A DNA stretch of 37,265 nt from Acidilobaceae archaeon (GTDB taxonomy: Archaea; Thermoproteota; Thermoprotei_A; Sulfolobales; Acidilobaceae): assembly GCA_026413755.1 (NCBI GenBank), contig JAOAKH010000012.1, positions 1 through 37,265 on the forward strand, written 5' to 3'. Below are positions 16,148 to 22,752 of the stretch, one piece after another (position 1 is the first letter of the stretch; every line of letters begins with the position of its first letter). A program made the translations under genes and the position numbers. The notes under the pieces are model-generated. The model did not search any database. It was not told the origin of the DNA and saw nothing but the letters and a program-made list of their open reading frames with translations.

Positions 16148-16547
16148 CTAGATCAGGGTCTCCTCGAGCAGCTTCTCATGCATGAGCCATGAGTGGGCCT
16201 CCTTATCTGCTTCCACGTCCACCCCGAAAAGCTCCCTAAGCGCCAGCCTGTCCAGCTCGTAACGCAAGCCCGCGCCTCCCCCTTGCAGCCCTAAGCTGCG
16301 CCCTAAACGTCAGAGCTTGGAGCTTCGCTATCTCTTTATCCTCCTTTGCGTCCGGGCGCAGGGGGACAGTCCCGGGGACGGGAGATATGAGGGGCTCTTC
16401 TGAGAGAGGACTACGGTTCCAAGCGTTGGCATCCTCTCCCCATGCCGCACGAGGAACCTACTTGCCCTCTCGAGGCGCCTTTCGCTAGTGTTCATCATCT
16501 TCGCATAGGCTCCAGAGAGGGCTAGGCGAGAGAGCCTTTTTGTCCAT
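16148..16547 (-). pseudogene. Decayed, unidentified protein-coding gene
   Basis: On the minus strand, protein-like sequence runs through three frames. One segment reads AYAKMMNTSERRLERA and FLVRHGERMPTLGTVVLSQ. After a frame change come ISPVPGTVPLRPDAKED and LQALTFRAQLRAARGRRG. After another, LRYELDRLALRELFGVDVEA and EKLLEETLI end at a TAG (16148-16150). No frame is open throughout and no promoter or ribosome site is apparent. The charged helical C-terminus looks like a real protein end, so I read it as a gene broken by at least two indels. I do not recognise the family. The rest of 16114-16720 contains only the hairpin segment listed next. Confidence 0.45.
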
Positions 16548-16606
16548 GTAGCTGTCTTGTCCCCTTCCCGTCATTCGTTCCAGAAGCTTGTTGAGCTATA
16601 TAGTTT

Positions 16607-16662
16607 ATGCTCTGCTCGGAGGGGACGCCCATTCCCAACGAGGCGTCCCGCTGAGAAGCGGG
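16607..16662 (+). mobile_element. Possible IS605/TnpB right-end remnant with overlapping hairpins
   Basis: A 15-codon frame ends with TPIPNEASR and a stop, much like the C-terminal tail of archaeal TnpB proteins. It overlaps two hairpins: GGGACGCC/GGCGTCCC (16622-16629 with 16642-16649), and CCCGC/GCGGG (16647-16651 with 16658-16662) around TGAGAA. The two stems share CCC, so they are mutually exclusive. TGAGAAGCGGGAGGC resembles, from memory, the structured ends found downstream of archaeal tnpB. No transposase is present, so at most this is a solo scar. Confidence 0.3.
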
Positions 16663-16720
16663 AGGCTATAACTATTTGTAGGAGTACCAAAGAGGTTAGA
16701 GCATTATGTCGGCTTTGGGA

Positions 16721-17317
16721 TTACCTCTTGATCCTCTCCAATAAGTGCTCGTGGAGCCTCCGCTCGCCCGTGATCTCGGGGTGGAAAGTTACGGCGATCG
16801 CGTTATCCTGCACCGCTGCCGCCCCCGCCTTGCCAAGCTGCGGGTGATCTACGTAGCCTATCATCCTGCTCCTCCCCCAAGCCTCCTCTATGATGGGAGC
16901 CCTGATGAAAGCTACCCTCATCCTCCCAATGCCCTCCAGCTCCACCTCAGCCACAAAGGACTCGCGCTGCCTGCCGAACGCGTTCCTCAGCACGCCTATG
17001 TCCATAACGCCCAGCAGCGGCTGTGAGGTCTCTCCCACGACGCGGTCCCTCACCCTCTTTGCCAGCAGTATAGCGCCAGCGCAAGTGCCGAGCGTGGGGA
17101 GGCCCTTCTCTATCATCTCTCTCAGCGGCTCGAGGAGGCCGGAGGCCTTAACGAGCTCGCCAATAGTTGTAGACTCGCCGCCCGGGATTATGATCCCGTC
17201 GATCCCCTGAAGGTCCTGGGGCCTCTTCACTAGCTTAGAGCTCGCCCCAAGCTCCCTCAGGATCTCGAGGTGCTCCAGCACGTCCCCCTGGAGCGCTAGG
17301 ACGCCAACTGTTACCAT
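16721..17317 (-). CDS. pdxT: PLP synthase glutaminase subunit PdxT
   Basis: A class I glutamine amidotransferase of 198 residues that releases ammonia from glutamine and passes it to PdxS for pyridoxal 5'-phosphate synthesis. The PGGEST loop (45-50), the nucleophile Cys79 in LGTCAG, and the His179/Glu181 pair in TFHPE complete the triad. The ATG overlaps the pdxS stop by one base (TAATG), so the subunits are translationally coupled. Confidence 0.97.
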   Translation of the reverse strand: MVTVGVLALQGDVLEHLEILRELGASSKLVKRPQDLQGIDGIIIPGGESTTIGELVKASGLLEPLREMIEKGLPTLGTCAGAILLAKRVRDRVVGETSQPLLGVMDIGVLRNAFGRQRESFVAEVELEGIGRMRVAFIRAPIIEEAWGRSRMIGYVDHPQLGKAGAAAVQDNAIAVTFHPEITGERRLHEHLLERIKR

Positions 17318-18324
17318 TACTCTCCCCTCACCTGCATCAGCTGCTCCGGCTTGAGGGTCCTGATGTCTATGCCCATCATGGAGGCCTTCTCAGAGATCAT
17401 CCTCTGAGCCTCTACTACGGTCTCAGGGTCGTCGTAGTGCGCTGTTGCGAGCACTATTGCCCTGGCCCTCCCCTCCGGATCTTGGCTCTTGAATATGCCG
17501 GAGCCCACGAAGATGCCGTCCGAGCCGAGCCACATCATGAGGGCCGCGTCTGCTGGAGTAGCTATGCCCCCTGCAGCAAAGTTCACCACGGGCAGCCTCC
17601 CTAGCCTTGCGGTGAGCAGCGCGAGCTCGTAAGGCACCTTGTTCTCCTTTGCATAAACCCATATGGCCTCGTAGTCCTTAGCTAAGTAGTAGCCCCTGAG
17701 GGTAGCTATGTCCCTGTTTACCAGCTTCATGTGCTTCACCGCCTCTGCGACGTTGCCCGTCCCGGGCTCGCCCTTGGTCCTTATCATAGAGGCCCCCTCG
17801 TAGATCCTCCTGAGGGCCTCGGGGAGGCTCCTAGCGCCGTTGACGAAGGGCGTCTTGAACTCCCACTTGTTTATGTGGCTCCTCTCGTCTACGGGCGTGA
17901 GAACCTCGCTCTCGTCTATTAGATCTACTCCGAGCTCCTCCAGCAGCCTTGCCTCCCCCGCGTGGCCTATCCTGCACTTGGCGGAGATGGGGATGGTGAC
18001 GCTGCTGGCTATGGAGAGTATTACGTTAGCGTCCGCGGTCCTCGCCACCCCTCCAGCCATCCTCACGTCATATGGCAGCTTGTCCAGGATCATCACACCT
18101 ACTGCTCCCGCGTCCTCAGCTATCTGCGCCTGCTTCTCGTTTGTTACGTCCATTATGACGCCTCCCTTGAACATGGAGATGAAGCCGTACTTCACTAGCG
18201 GCGTGGCCTCCTCTACCCTGAGCCCTCCCTCCTTCCTCTTGTCCCTCTCCTCTAGAAGCGCATATATGAGGTCCCTCAGCCTCTCTAGGTACGCATACGC
18301 ATCTACCAGCTTCACTCGCCTCAC
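17317..18324 (-). CDS. pdxS: PLP synthase synthase subunit PdxS
   Basis: Builds PLP from ribose 5-phosphate, glyceraldehyde 3-phosphate and ammonia. The 335-residue TIM barrel shows [10 protein letters not shown], the two catalytic lysines Lys116 (ISAKCRIGH) and Lys184 (RTKGEPGTG), [11 protein letters not shown], and the phosphate-binding [17 protein letters not shown]. It is about 35-40 residues longer than usual bacterial PdxS, mainly through an N-terminal charged helix. The GTG start follows GGAGATCG; a GTG three codons later is possible. The gene lies 43 bases downstream of a threonine-synthase-like regulator candidate on the same strand and has a 12-bp palindrome at its promoter. Confidence 0.97.
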   Translation of the reverse strand: MRRVKLVDAYAYLERLRDLIYALLEERDKRKEGGLRVEEATPLVKYGFISMFKGGVIMDVTNEKQAQIAEDAGAVGVMILDKLPYDVRMAGGVARTADANVILSIASSVTIPISAKCRIGHAGEARLLEELGVDLIDESEVLTPVDERSHINKWEFKTPFVNGARSLPEALRRIYEGASMIRTKGEPGTGNVAEAVKHMKLVNRDIATLRGYYLAKDYEAIWVYAKENKVPYELALLTARLGRLPVVNFAAGGIATPADAALMMWLGSDGIFVGSGIFKSQDPEGRARAIVLATAHYDDPETVVEAQRMISEKASMMGIDIRTLKPEQLMQVRGE

Positions 18325-18352
18325 CGATCTCCTAGCGCTTAAGGGGGATTAA

Positions 18353-18371
18353 GGCTTTATTGAACGTTCAA
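18353..18371 (-). promoter_or_regulatory. pdxS promoter with 12-bp palindrome
   Basis: The perfect palindrome TTGAACGTTCAA (18360-18371) overlaps the upstream gene's stop codon. On the minus strand it runs directly into CAATAAAGCC, a TATA-like element about 35 bases before the pdxS GTG. A protein bound here would cover BRE/TATA, so it is a candidate operator for pdxST. Confidence 0.5.
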
Positions 18372-19432
18372 CAGAGCCTGTAGAGCTTCACCCTCCTCTC
18401 CCCTTTCTCCACGATCTCATAGCATATTTCCCCCCTCTCCTCCATCTCCCTCACTGCCTTGTAAACGGCCCTCAGCGTGTATGCAGGCCTCTCCTTCCAG
18501 ATCTCGTAAGCAGTCTTGCTGCCCCCCTCCAGCGCCGAGAGCACGAGCTTCTTCACGGCGCTCCTCGCAGGCCTGCCGGGGGGCTTCGCGGCCACGGTGA
18601 TGACTGCAACGGAGTCGCCGAGCGAGGAAGCAACCGCATAGCCTATTGCTGCCAGCGGCTTCACGCTAAAGCCCTTTGCCGAGAGCCTGGCAAGGGTCTC
18701 GTAGACCTCCTCCCCAGAGATCGCCTCGACCCTTACCCTCAGGCCGGAGAGCAGCGGCGGCTCCCTCCCCTTCAAGGCAGCAGCGATAACCTCGTAGCTG
18801 CAGCCAGCGCCCGCTGCCTCCAGGTCCCTCAGGCCCTTGAGCAGGGAGAGCGCCAGGAGGCCGCTCTTTGCGGGAGCCACTATGCGGCTCTCCCGAGCCC
18901 CCCTCTCGCAGATCTCCAGCGCTATAGTCTTCAACCCCTCCACGCTCCAGGGGCTCAGGTAGCTCAGCCTCGGCGCGCTGCTGCTCGTGACCAGCTTAGC
19001 CCGCGAGAGCTCTGCCAGGTCCTCTGCCTCCAGGGCCAGCGGGTCGGGGGCTACTACTTCGGTCGCTACCCCCTCTAAGTACCTCACGAGAGACCTCGCG
19101 AAGTATGGCTCGTATGCTACTGACACCCTGCTCCACCCCGCGCTTAGGGCGTAGGAGGAGAGGACGGCAGAGGCTCTGTCTGCATATGAGCCCGTGGGGT
19201 TGAACCTCTCGTTCTTCACCCTAACCCCATCTACAGAGCTAAGCGGCGTGTTCCCCTCCCCGAGCGACCTCCGCTTTGAGAGCGTGGGGAGCATGCGCTT
19301 GAACCTCCATATGCCCCTCTCCCCCCTCTCTGGCCTGAAGAGGGGCTCCCAGAGCCTGAGGAAGAGGACCTCCCCGCAGCGGGGGCAGAGCTCCGCCTCC
19401 CCCCTCCAGCCGCACCTAGGGCACTCTAGCAA
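18368..19432 (-). CDS. Threonine-synthase-like pseudoenzyme with zinc ribbon and C-terminal winged helix
   Basis: 354 residues in three parts. Residues 4-19 form a CxxC...CxxC zinc ribbon like that of many archaeal threonine synthases. Residues about 55-280 follow the fold-type II PLP enzyme pattern: LGEGNTPLSSVDGVRVKNE, then FNPTGSYADRAS. In active enzymes the latter reads NPTGSFKDR, so the Schiff-base lysine is Ala84 here (codon GCA, 19181-19183), and the SSGN-type PLP loop is replaced by AYEP. Residues about 285-354 look like a winged helix-turn-helix with AYEIWKERPAYTLRAVYKAV and a basic wing. A catalytic role is unlikely; a ligand-sensing DNA-binding role is inferred. It lies immediately upstream of pdxS-pdxT. 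TTG start preceded by GGAGGCGC. Confidence 0.75.
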   Translation of the reverse strand: MLECPRCGWRGEAELCPRCGEVLFLRLWEPLFRPERGERGIWRFKRMLPTLSKRRSLGEGNTPLSSVDGVRVKNERFNPTGSYADRASAVLSSYALSAGWSRVSVAYEPYFARSLVRYLEGVATEVVAPDPLALEAEDLAELSRAKLVTSSSAPRLSYLSPWSVEGLKTIALEICERGARESRIVAPAKSGLLALSLLKGLRDLEAAGAGCSYEVIAAALKGREPPLLSGLRVRVEAISGEEVYETLARLSAKGFSVKPLAAIGYAVASSLGDSVAVITVAAKPPGRPARSAVKKLVLSALEGGSKTAYEIWKERPAYTLRAVYKAVREMEERGEICYEIVEKGERRVKLYRLC

Positions 19433-19482
19433 GGCGCCTCCGCATAATTTTTTCCCTCGGGACTAATTACGTTGGTGAGAGC

Positions 19483-19896
19483 TTGTTAGTGGGGAGCCTC
19501 GTCAAGAGGAAGCCCATAGTAGTGGAGCCCTGCGCCACAATATCTCACGCTGCAAAGGTCATGGCAGAGAACAACGTGGGGAGCGTCCTCGTGGTGGAAG
19601 GGGAGAGGCTCGTGGGCATCTTCACTGAGAGGGACCTCCTGAGAGCGGTAGCTGCCGGCAGGCCGCTGAGCACGCCGGTGGGCGAGCTAATGAGCAGGGA
19701 GTTGGTGACCGTATCGCCTGGGGAGAGCATATACAAGGCGATGGAGATCATGACCTCGAGGAACATAAGGCACCTCCCCGTGGTGGAGGGAGGGAGGCTA
19801 GTAGGGGTTATCTCCATCAGGGACGTGGCGGAGTGGATCAGGGAGTCACTGGCAGAGAAGGTAGGAGAGGCAGAGATGGGCCATTTCGTAGCTTAG
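19483..19896 (+). CDS. Two-CBS-domain protein
   Basis: 137 residues made almost entirely of two CBS domains (about 1-62 and 68-128), with the recurring pattern VGSVLVVEGERLVGIFTERD in the first and RHLPVVEGGRLVGVISIRD in the second. Such stand-alone modules bind adenosine nucleotides and usually modulate other proteins. The TTG start follows GGTGAG; the A+T-rich CATAATTTTTTCC at about 19442-19454 is a probable TATA. The stop codon is the last base triplet before the tRNA-Met gene on the other strand. Confidence 0.88.
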   Translation: MLVGSLVKRKPIVVEPCATISHAAKVMAENNVGSVLVVEGERLVGIFTERDLLRAVAAGRPLSTPVGELMSRELVTVSPGESIYKAMEIMTSRNIRHLPVVEGGRLVGVISIRDVAEWIRESLAEKVGEAEMGHFVA

Positions 19897-19986
19897 TGCC
19901 GCCGCCGGGATTCGAACCCGGGACCTCCGGATTTCCCAGGCGGAGGCCGTATGAGTCCGGCGCTCTGCCGGCTGAGCTACGGCGGC
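19897..19986 (-). tRNA. tRNA-Met (CAT), probably elongator, with a 17-nt intron
   Basis: Acceptor GCCGCCG/CGGCGGC, discriminator A, no encoded CCA. D stem GCTC/GAGC, anticodon arm CCGGA-CTCATAA-TCCGG after removing 17 bases (19933-19949) inserted between positions 37 and 38, the canonical archaeal intron site. The T arm is CCGGG-TTCGAAT-CCCGG. The initiator hallmarks are absent, so this is an elongator Met, or less likely a lysidine/agmatidine-type Ile-CAT tRNA. A TATA-like AAAAATATAAGG on the minus strand (20007-20018) sits at the end of ino1. Confidence 0.92.
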
Positions 19987-20018
19987 CCACTATGAGAGCC
20001 CAGGGGACCCTTATATTT

Positions 20019-21110
20019 TTAGAAGGGCTCGTCTAGCCTAGGCCTCGCCTCCTCCCCCAGCTTCTCGAGGCCCTTGTAGAGCATCCTGAGCGCCTCTAGC
20101 TCGCTCCTCGCCTGCCTGGGCGGGTACTTGAAGTAGAAAGCAGAAGCCCAGTCTATGCTCCCCCTGAGCCCGTGATCCTTAGCTACCTTTGCCACTCTTA
20201 TCACGTCCACCAGCACAGCAGAGGCCATGGCCTTGTCGTCCACCCTCAGCCTCACCTCTATTTCCACCTCGCTGCCTGCGAAGGCAAGGGCCTTCAGGTA
20301 TATGTGGGAGATCTTTGTGTTGCCGAGGAATGGAACGTAGCCGCTGGGGCCTGCGTAGATCTTCTCCTCCCTTACCAGCTCCTCCGGCCTCTCCTGCGTG
20401 CTAGCCACAGCCATTGTCTTGCTCTCCTTCTTGCTGGCCAGCCTCTCCAGGGCGAGCATGTTCTTGAAGTCCGTGTTCCCGCCCACGTTTAGCTGGTAAG
20501 TCTCTAGCAGCCTGACGCCCCTCCACCTCACTAGGCTCGCCAGAGCTCTGTGGACTGCAGTGGCGCCCAGCTGGCCCTTTATGTCGTCCCCTAGCACAGG
20601 TGCAGGGGAGCTGAAGCCCTTGCTAGCTACGAAGACGGGTATGGCGTTCACGAAGGCCGCGCCGGCCCTGGCTGCCGCCTCAGCGTAGAAGCGCGTCGCC
20701 TCCTCGCTCCCCACGGGCAGCAGGTTAACTAGCACGTCCACGCCTTGATCCTCCATCTCCTTCGCCAGCTCCTCCACCGTGGGCTCCGGGAGCTTTGCAG
20801 GCCTGAAGTCCTCTGTCATGTGCGGCGCAACGCCGTCGAGCACCTTGCCCATCCTCACCGTCACGCCCCTCGGCACAGGCGCTATTTTCCTCACCATGTT
20901 AGGGTAGGCGAAGATGGCCTCTGAGAGGTCCTTCCCCACTTTCTCGCGAGAGACGTCCACTGCGTACGTGAACCTTATGTGGGAGACCTCGTATCTGCCT
21001 ATCCTCTCGTGCATGAGGCCCTCCGAGCTCCCGAGCTGCTTGTACAGCTCGACCCCCTGGACAAGCATGGCAGCTATGTTGCCTACCCCGATCAGCCCCA
21101 CGTTGATCAA
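20019..21110 (-). CDS. ino1: Inositol-1-phosphate (myo-inositol-3-phosphate) synthase
   Basis: Converts glucose 6-phosphate to inositol phosphate using NAD+, feeding archaeal inositol ether lipids and possibly di-inositol phosphate solutes. The 363-residue protein has the N-terminal NAD fold (VGLIGVGNIAAMLVQG), VNLLPVGSE, VNAIPVFVA, the catalytic-region GDDIKGQLGATAVHR, YQLNVGGNTDFKNM, and SKKESKT. Length is that of short archaeal/actinobacterial enzymes. The TTG start follows GGAGAGAGCC. TATA GCTTAATATT lies at 21136-21145 on the minus strand, with a near-palindrome between it and the expected transcription start. It is divergent from a PadR-type gene. Confidence 0.93.
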   Translation of the reverse strand: MINVGLIGVGNIAAMLVQGVELYKQLGSSEGLMHERIGRYEVSHIRFTYAVDVSREKVGKDLSEAIFAYPNMVRKIAPVPRGVTVRMGKVLDGVAPHMTEDFRPAKLPEPTVEELAKEMEDQGVDVLVNLLPVGSEEATRFYAEAAARAGAAFVNAIPVFVASKGFSSPAPVLGDDIKGQLGATAVHRALASLVRWRGVRLLETYQLNVGGNTDFKNMLALERLASKKESKTMAVASTQERPEELVREEKIYAGPSGYVPFLGNTKISHIYLKALAFAGSEVEIEVRLRVDDKAMASAVLVDVIRVAKVAKDHGLRGSIDWASAFYFKYPPRQARSELEALRMLYKGLEKLGEEARPRLDEPF

Positions 21111-21121
21111 GGCTCTCTCCT

Positions 21122-21135
21122 TTTACGGCCGTGAA
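21122..21135. promoter_or_regulatory. Candidate operator 1 between ino1 and the PadR-type gene
   Basis: TTTACGGCCGTGAA, one mismatch from the perfect palindrome TTTACGGCCGTAAA. It lies between the ino1 TATA element and its probable transcription start, a repressing position. Confidence 0.55.
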
Positions 21136-21153
21136 TATTAAGCCTTTTAGCTT

Positions 21154-21167
21154 TTTATGGCCGTAAA
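21154..21167. promoter_or_regulatory. Candidate operator 2 between ino1 and the PadR-type gene
   Basis: TTTATGGCCGTAAA, one mismatch from the same palindrome as operator 1 and exactly 32 bases from it centre to centre, about three helical turns. It overlaps the likely TATA (CTTTTTATGG) of the PadR-type gene, which points to autoregulation. Confidence 0.55.
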
Positions 21168-21179
21168 CATTAGGGAGCC

Positions 21180-21491
21180 ATGGAGACGAAGGCGCTGGAG
21201 AGGCTCAGGAGGAAGGTAACCCTAGAGAACCTCTGGATGTACGTGGTGAAGATACTTGCAGAGGAGGGGCCGCTAAGGGGTTACGAGGTGAAGAAGAGGC
21301 TAGAGGAGCGCTACGGCATAAGGCCCGCCACGGTTACAGCCTACGTGGTCCTCTACAAGATGAGCAGGGAGGGGCTCATAGAGGCGGTTAGCTTGGGCGG
21401 GGACACGCTCTACAGGCCCACGGAGAAGGGGCTCAGGGCGCTGGAGGAGGCGAGGAAGATCATAGAGTGGGTGAGGAAGAACATAGAGTGA
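21180..21491 (+). CDS. PadR-like winged-helix transcriptional regulator
   Basis: 103 residues. After a short N-terminal helix, LWMYVVKILAEEGPLRGYEVKKRLEERYG and PATVTAYVVLYKMSREGLIE match the PadR winged helix, with the GYEV and Y.LL-type positions conserved; the wing reads GGDTLYRPTEKG. The C-terminal helix (EEARKIIEWVRKNIE) is suited to dimerisation. It is divergent from ino1 across a 69-base spacer with two near-identical palindromes, so it probably controls itself and ino1. The ATG appears leaderless: the TATA lies about 25 bases upstream. Confidence 0.85.
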   Translation: METKALERLRRKVTLENLWMYVVKILAEEGPLRGYEVKKRLEERYGIRPATVTAYVVLYKMSREGLIEAVSLGGDTLYRPTEKGLRALEEARKIIEWVRKNIE

Positions 21492-21514
21492 GTTAATAAA
21501 GCTTTGTAGTCAGT

Positions 21515-21555
21515 ATATACGCGTAGATTTATTAATCGAAATATACACTACGTAG
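21515..21555 (+). promoter_or_regulatory. Promoter with repeated motif upstream of the second winged-helix gene
   Basis: TATATACGCGTAG (21515-21527, containing the palindrome TACGCGTA) and ATATACACTACGTAG (21541-21555, ending in the palindrome CTACGTAG) are imperfect direct repeats. GAAATATACAC is the likely TATA for the gene at 21575, so one repeat falls on and just after it. Confidence 0.35.
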
Positions 21556-21574
21556 CGGAACAGGTGTCCTTTCT

Positions 21575-21901
21575 ATGGACCCTCGCAACGTAGGATCTAA
21601 AGAGTGTAGACATTCGCCAGAGAAGGCCTTCCTCCGCCAGCTGCTCCTTGCCCTGCAGGACGACCTGCGGCTATCTATAATCAAAGCGCTGGCTGAGCCG
21701 AGCGTGGACGGCCTCTCGTTCAGGGGACTGCAGCGGAGGCTAAAGGTGAACCACAAGCGCCTAGAGAGGGCCCTCCACGCCCTTACTACGGCCCAGCTAC
21801 TAGAGGTGTCGCTGATAAAGGTGGAGGACAGGACGTACAGGATATACAGGCTGAGGAACGGCACAAAGGAGCTCCTGAGCTCTCTTCACCACTGCGACTA
21901 A
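21575..21901 (+). CDS. Winged-helix DNA-binding protein
   Basis: 108 residues with an ArsR/MarR-like winged helix: DDLRLSIIKALAE, then LSFRGLQRRLKVNHKRLERALHALTTAQLLEVSLIK and a wing EDRTYRIYRL. The N-terminal 25 residues include HSPEKAFLRQ and two cysteine/histidine positions but no evident metal site. It lies just upstream of the three TasA-like genes and could regulate them; that is inference from position. The ATG is in a T-rich context without a clear ribosome site. Confidence 0.72.
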   Translation: MDPRNVGSKECRHSPEKAFLRQLLLALQDDLRLSIIKALAEPSVDGLSFRGLQRRLKVNHKRLERALHALTTAQLLEVSLIKVEDRTYRIYRLRNGTKELLSSLHHCD

Positions 21902-22016
21902 ACGATTTTATAAGCTTTTATAGCGGGCGCTGACCCCCTCTCTTCTCCTACTGTAGCTCCTACTCACAAAGGGAAAAACCCAGTGTTAGCATTCTTTCGC
22001 GCGAAGCGGTGAGAGC

Positions 22017-22541
22017 TTGTTGAGGAGAGTTGCTAGGGACAGAAGAGCGCTAGCTGCGGTGGCGCTGCTGGCCCTGCTGCTAGCGGGCGCGGCAGCCTTC
22101 GCCATCTTCCGCGAGACGCTCAGGGCTCCAATAAGGGTGGAGACGGGCAGGTTTGACTTCTCCATACGGAACGCGACGGTGGTCGATAACGAGCCAAAGG
22201 AGCCAGATATCGCCAAGTGCGAAGCAAAGATAGCGGGTGATCGCAAGAGCGTGAACATTACGATAAGCAACGCCTACCCGCTATACAACTGCACGGTCAC
22301 AGTGATCATGCAGAACGTGGGCACTATTCCTGGCAGGTTCGAAGTGAAGAACCTCATAGGGGAGCCGGCTGGGTGGCTCAACGTTACTTATGAGGACCCC
22401 CGCGAAGGCGTCATGATAGGTGTTAATCAGTCTGCTACAGCCAAGATCTTCATAAGAGTTAGAGACAAAGACGTTCCTGAAGGTGCGTCTAGCAGCTTCA
22501 TCGTTGAGTACGTCTTCCGTCAGTACCTGCCCTATCCATAA
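22017..22541 (+). CDS. TasA/CalY/AbpA-like exported fibre-subunit candidate 1
   Basis: 174 residues. A basic N-terminus (RRVARDRR), a hydrophobic signal (ALAAVALLALLLAGAAAFA), then IFRETLRAPIRVETGRFDFSIRNA. This follows the TasA/camelysin layout, in which a signal is followed by AxFxDxE-type residues, then a glycine and the first strand (aGxLdlxi). The mature part is strand-rich with several NxT/S sequons. TasA and the archaeal bundling pilin AbpA polymerise by donor-strand exchange; polymerisation here is inferred. TTG start preceded by GGTGAG. The first half is nearly identical in DNA to the next gene; the second half is not. Confidence 0.6.
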   Translation: MLRRVARDRRALAAVALLALLLAGAAAFAIFRETLRAPIRVETGRFDFSIRNATVVDNEPKEPDIAKCEAKIAGDRKSVNITISNAYPLYNCTVTVIMQNVGTIPGRFEVKNLIGEPAGWLNVTYEDPREGVMIGVNQSATAKIFIRVRDKDVPEGASSSFIVEYVFRQYLPYP

Positions 22542-22571
22542 AGCCTCCCTCTAACGGCCTGCCCCGCCCCC

Positions 22572-22600
22572 GAAGCCCCCCTTTTTCTTTGTTCTCTTTC
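22572..22600 (+). terminator. T-rich terminator candidate
   Basis: CCCCCCTTTTTCTTTG followed by TTCTCTTTC lies 30-60 bases after the stop of the first TasA-like gene. Pyrimidine/T tracts of this kind terminate transcription in Crenarchaeota; no hairpin is needed. A TATA-like AGATATATATTAAGC follows at about 22679-22693 for the next gene. Confidence 0.4.
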
Positions 22601-22678
22601 AGCCGCACTCAATTATCTCTCCTTACGGCTGTTCAGAACCCTCCAGCTCTTTATAAAGCGCCGTTGTGCCAGCTCTCA

Positions 22679-22693
22679 AGATATATATTAAGC
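22679..22693 (+). promoter_or_regulatory. TATA box for the second TasA-like gene
   Basis: AGATATATATTAAGC is a strong box A match about 65 bases before the ATG at 22753; the expected leader is about 40 bases. It shows that this copy has its own promoter. Confidence 0.5.
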
Positions 22694-22752
22694 TGTAGCA
22701 CATAGTCACAAAAACTCTTCTTCCTCCTTTCCTCTAAGAAGCGCGACCAGCC

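Noticed and set aside
19474-22022. Shared start context GGTGAGAGCTTGTT before the CBS gene and the first fibre-like gene
   Set aside because: Most simply a common ribosome-site-plus-TTG pattern; two occurrences are not enough to propose a special signal.
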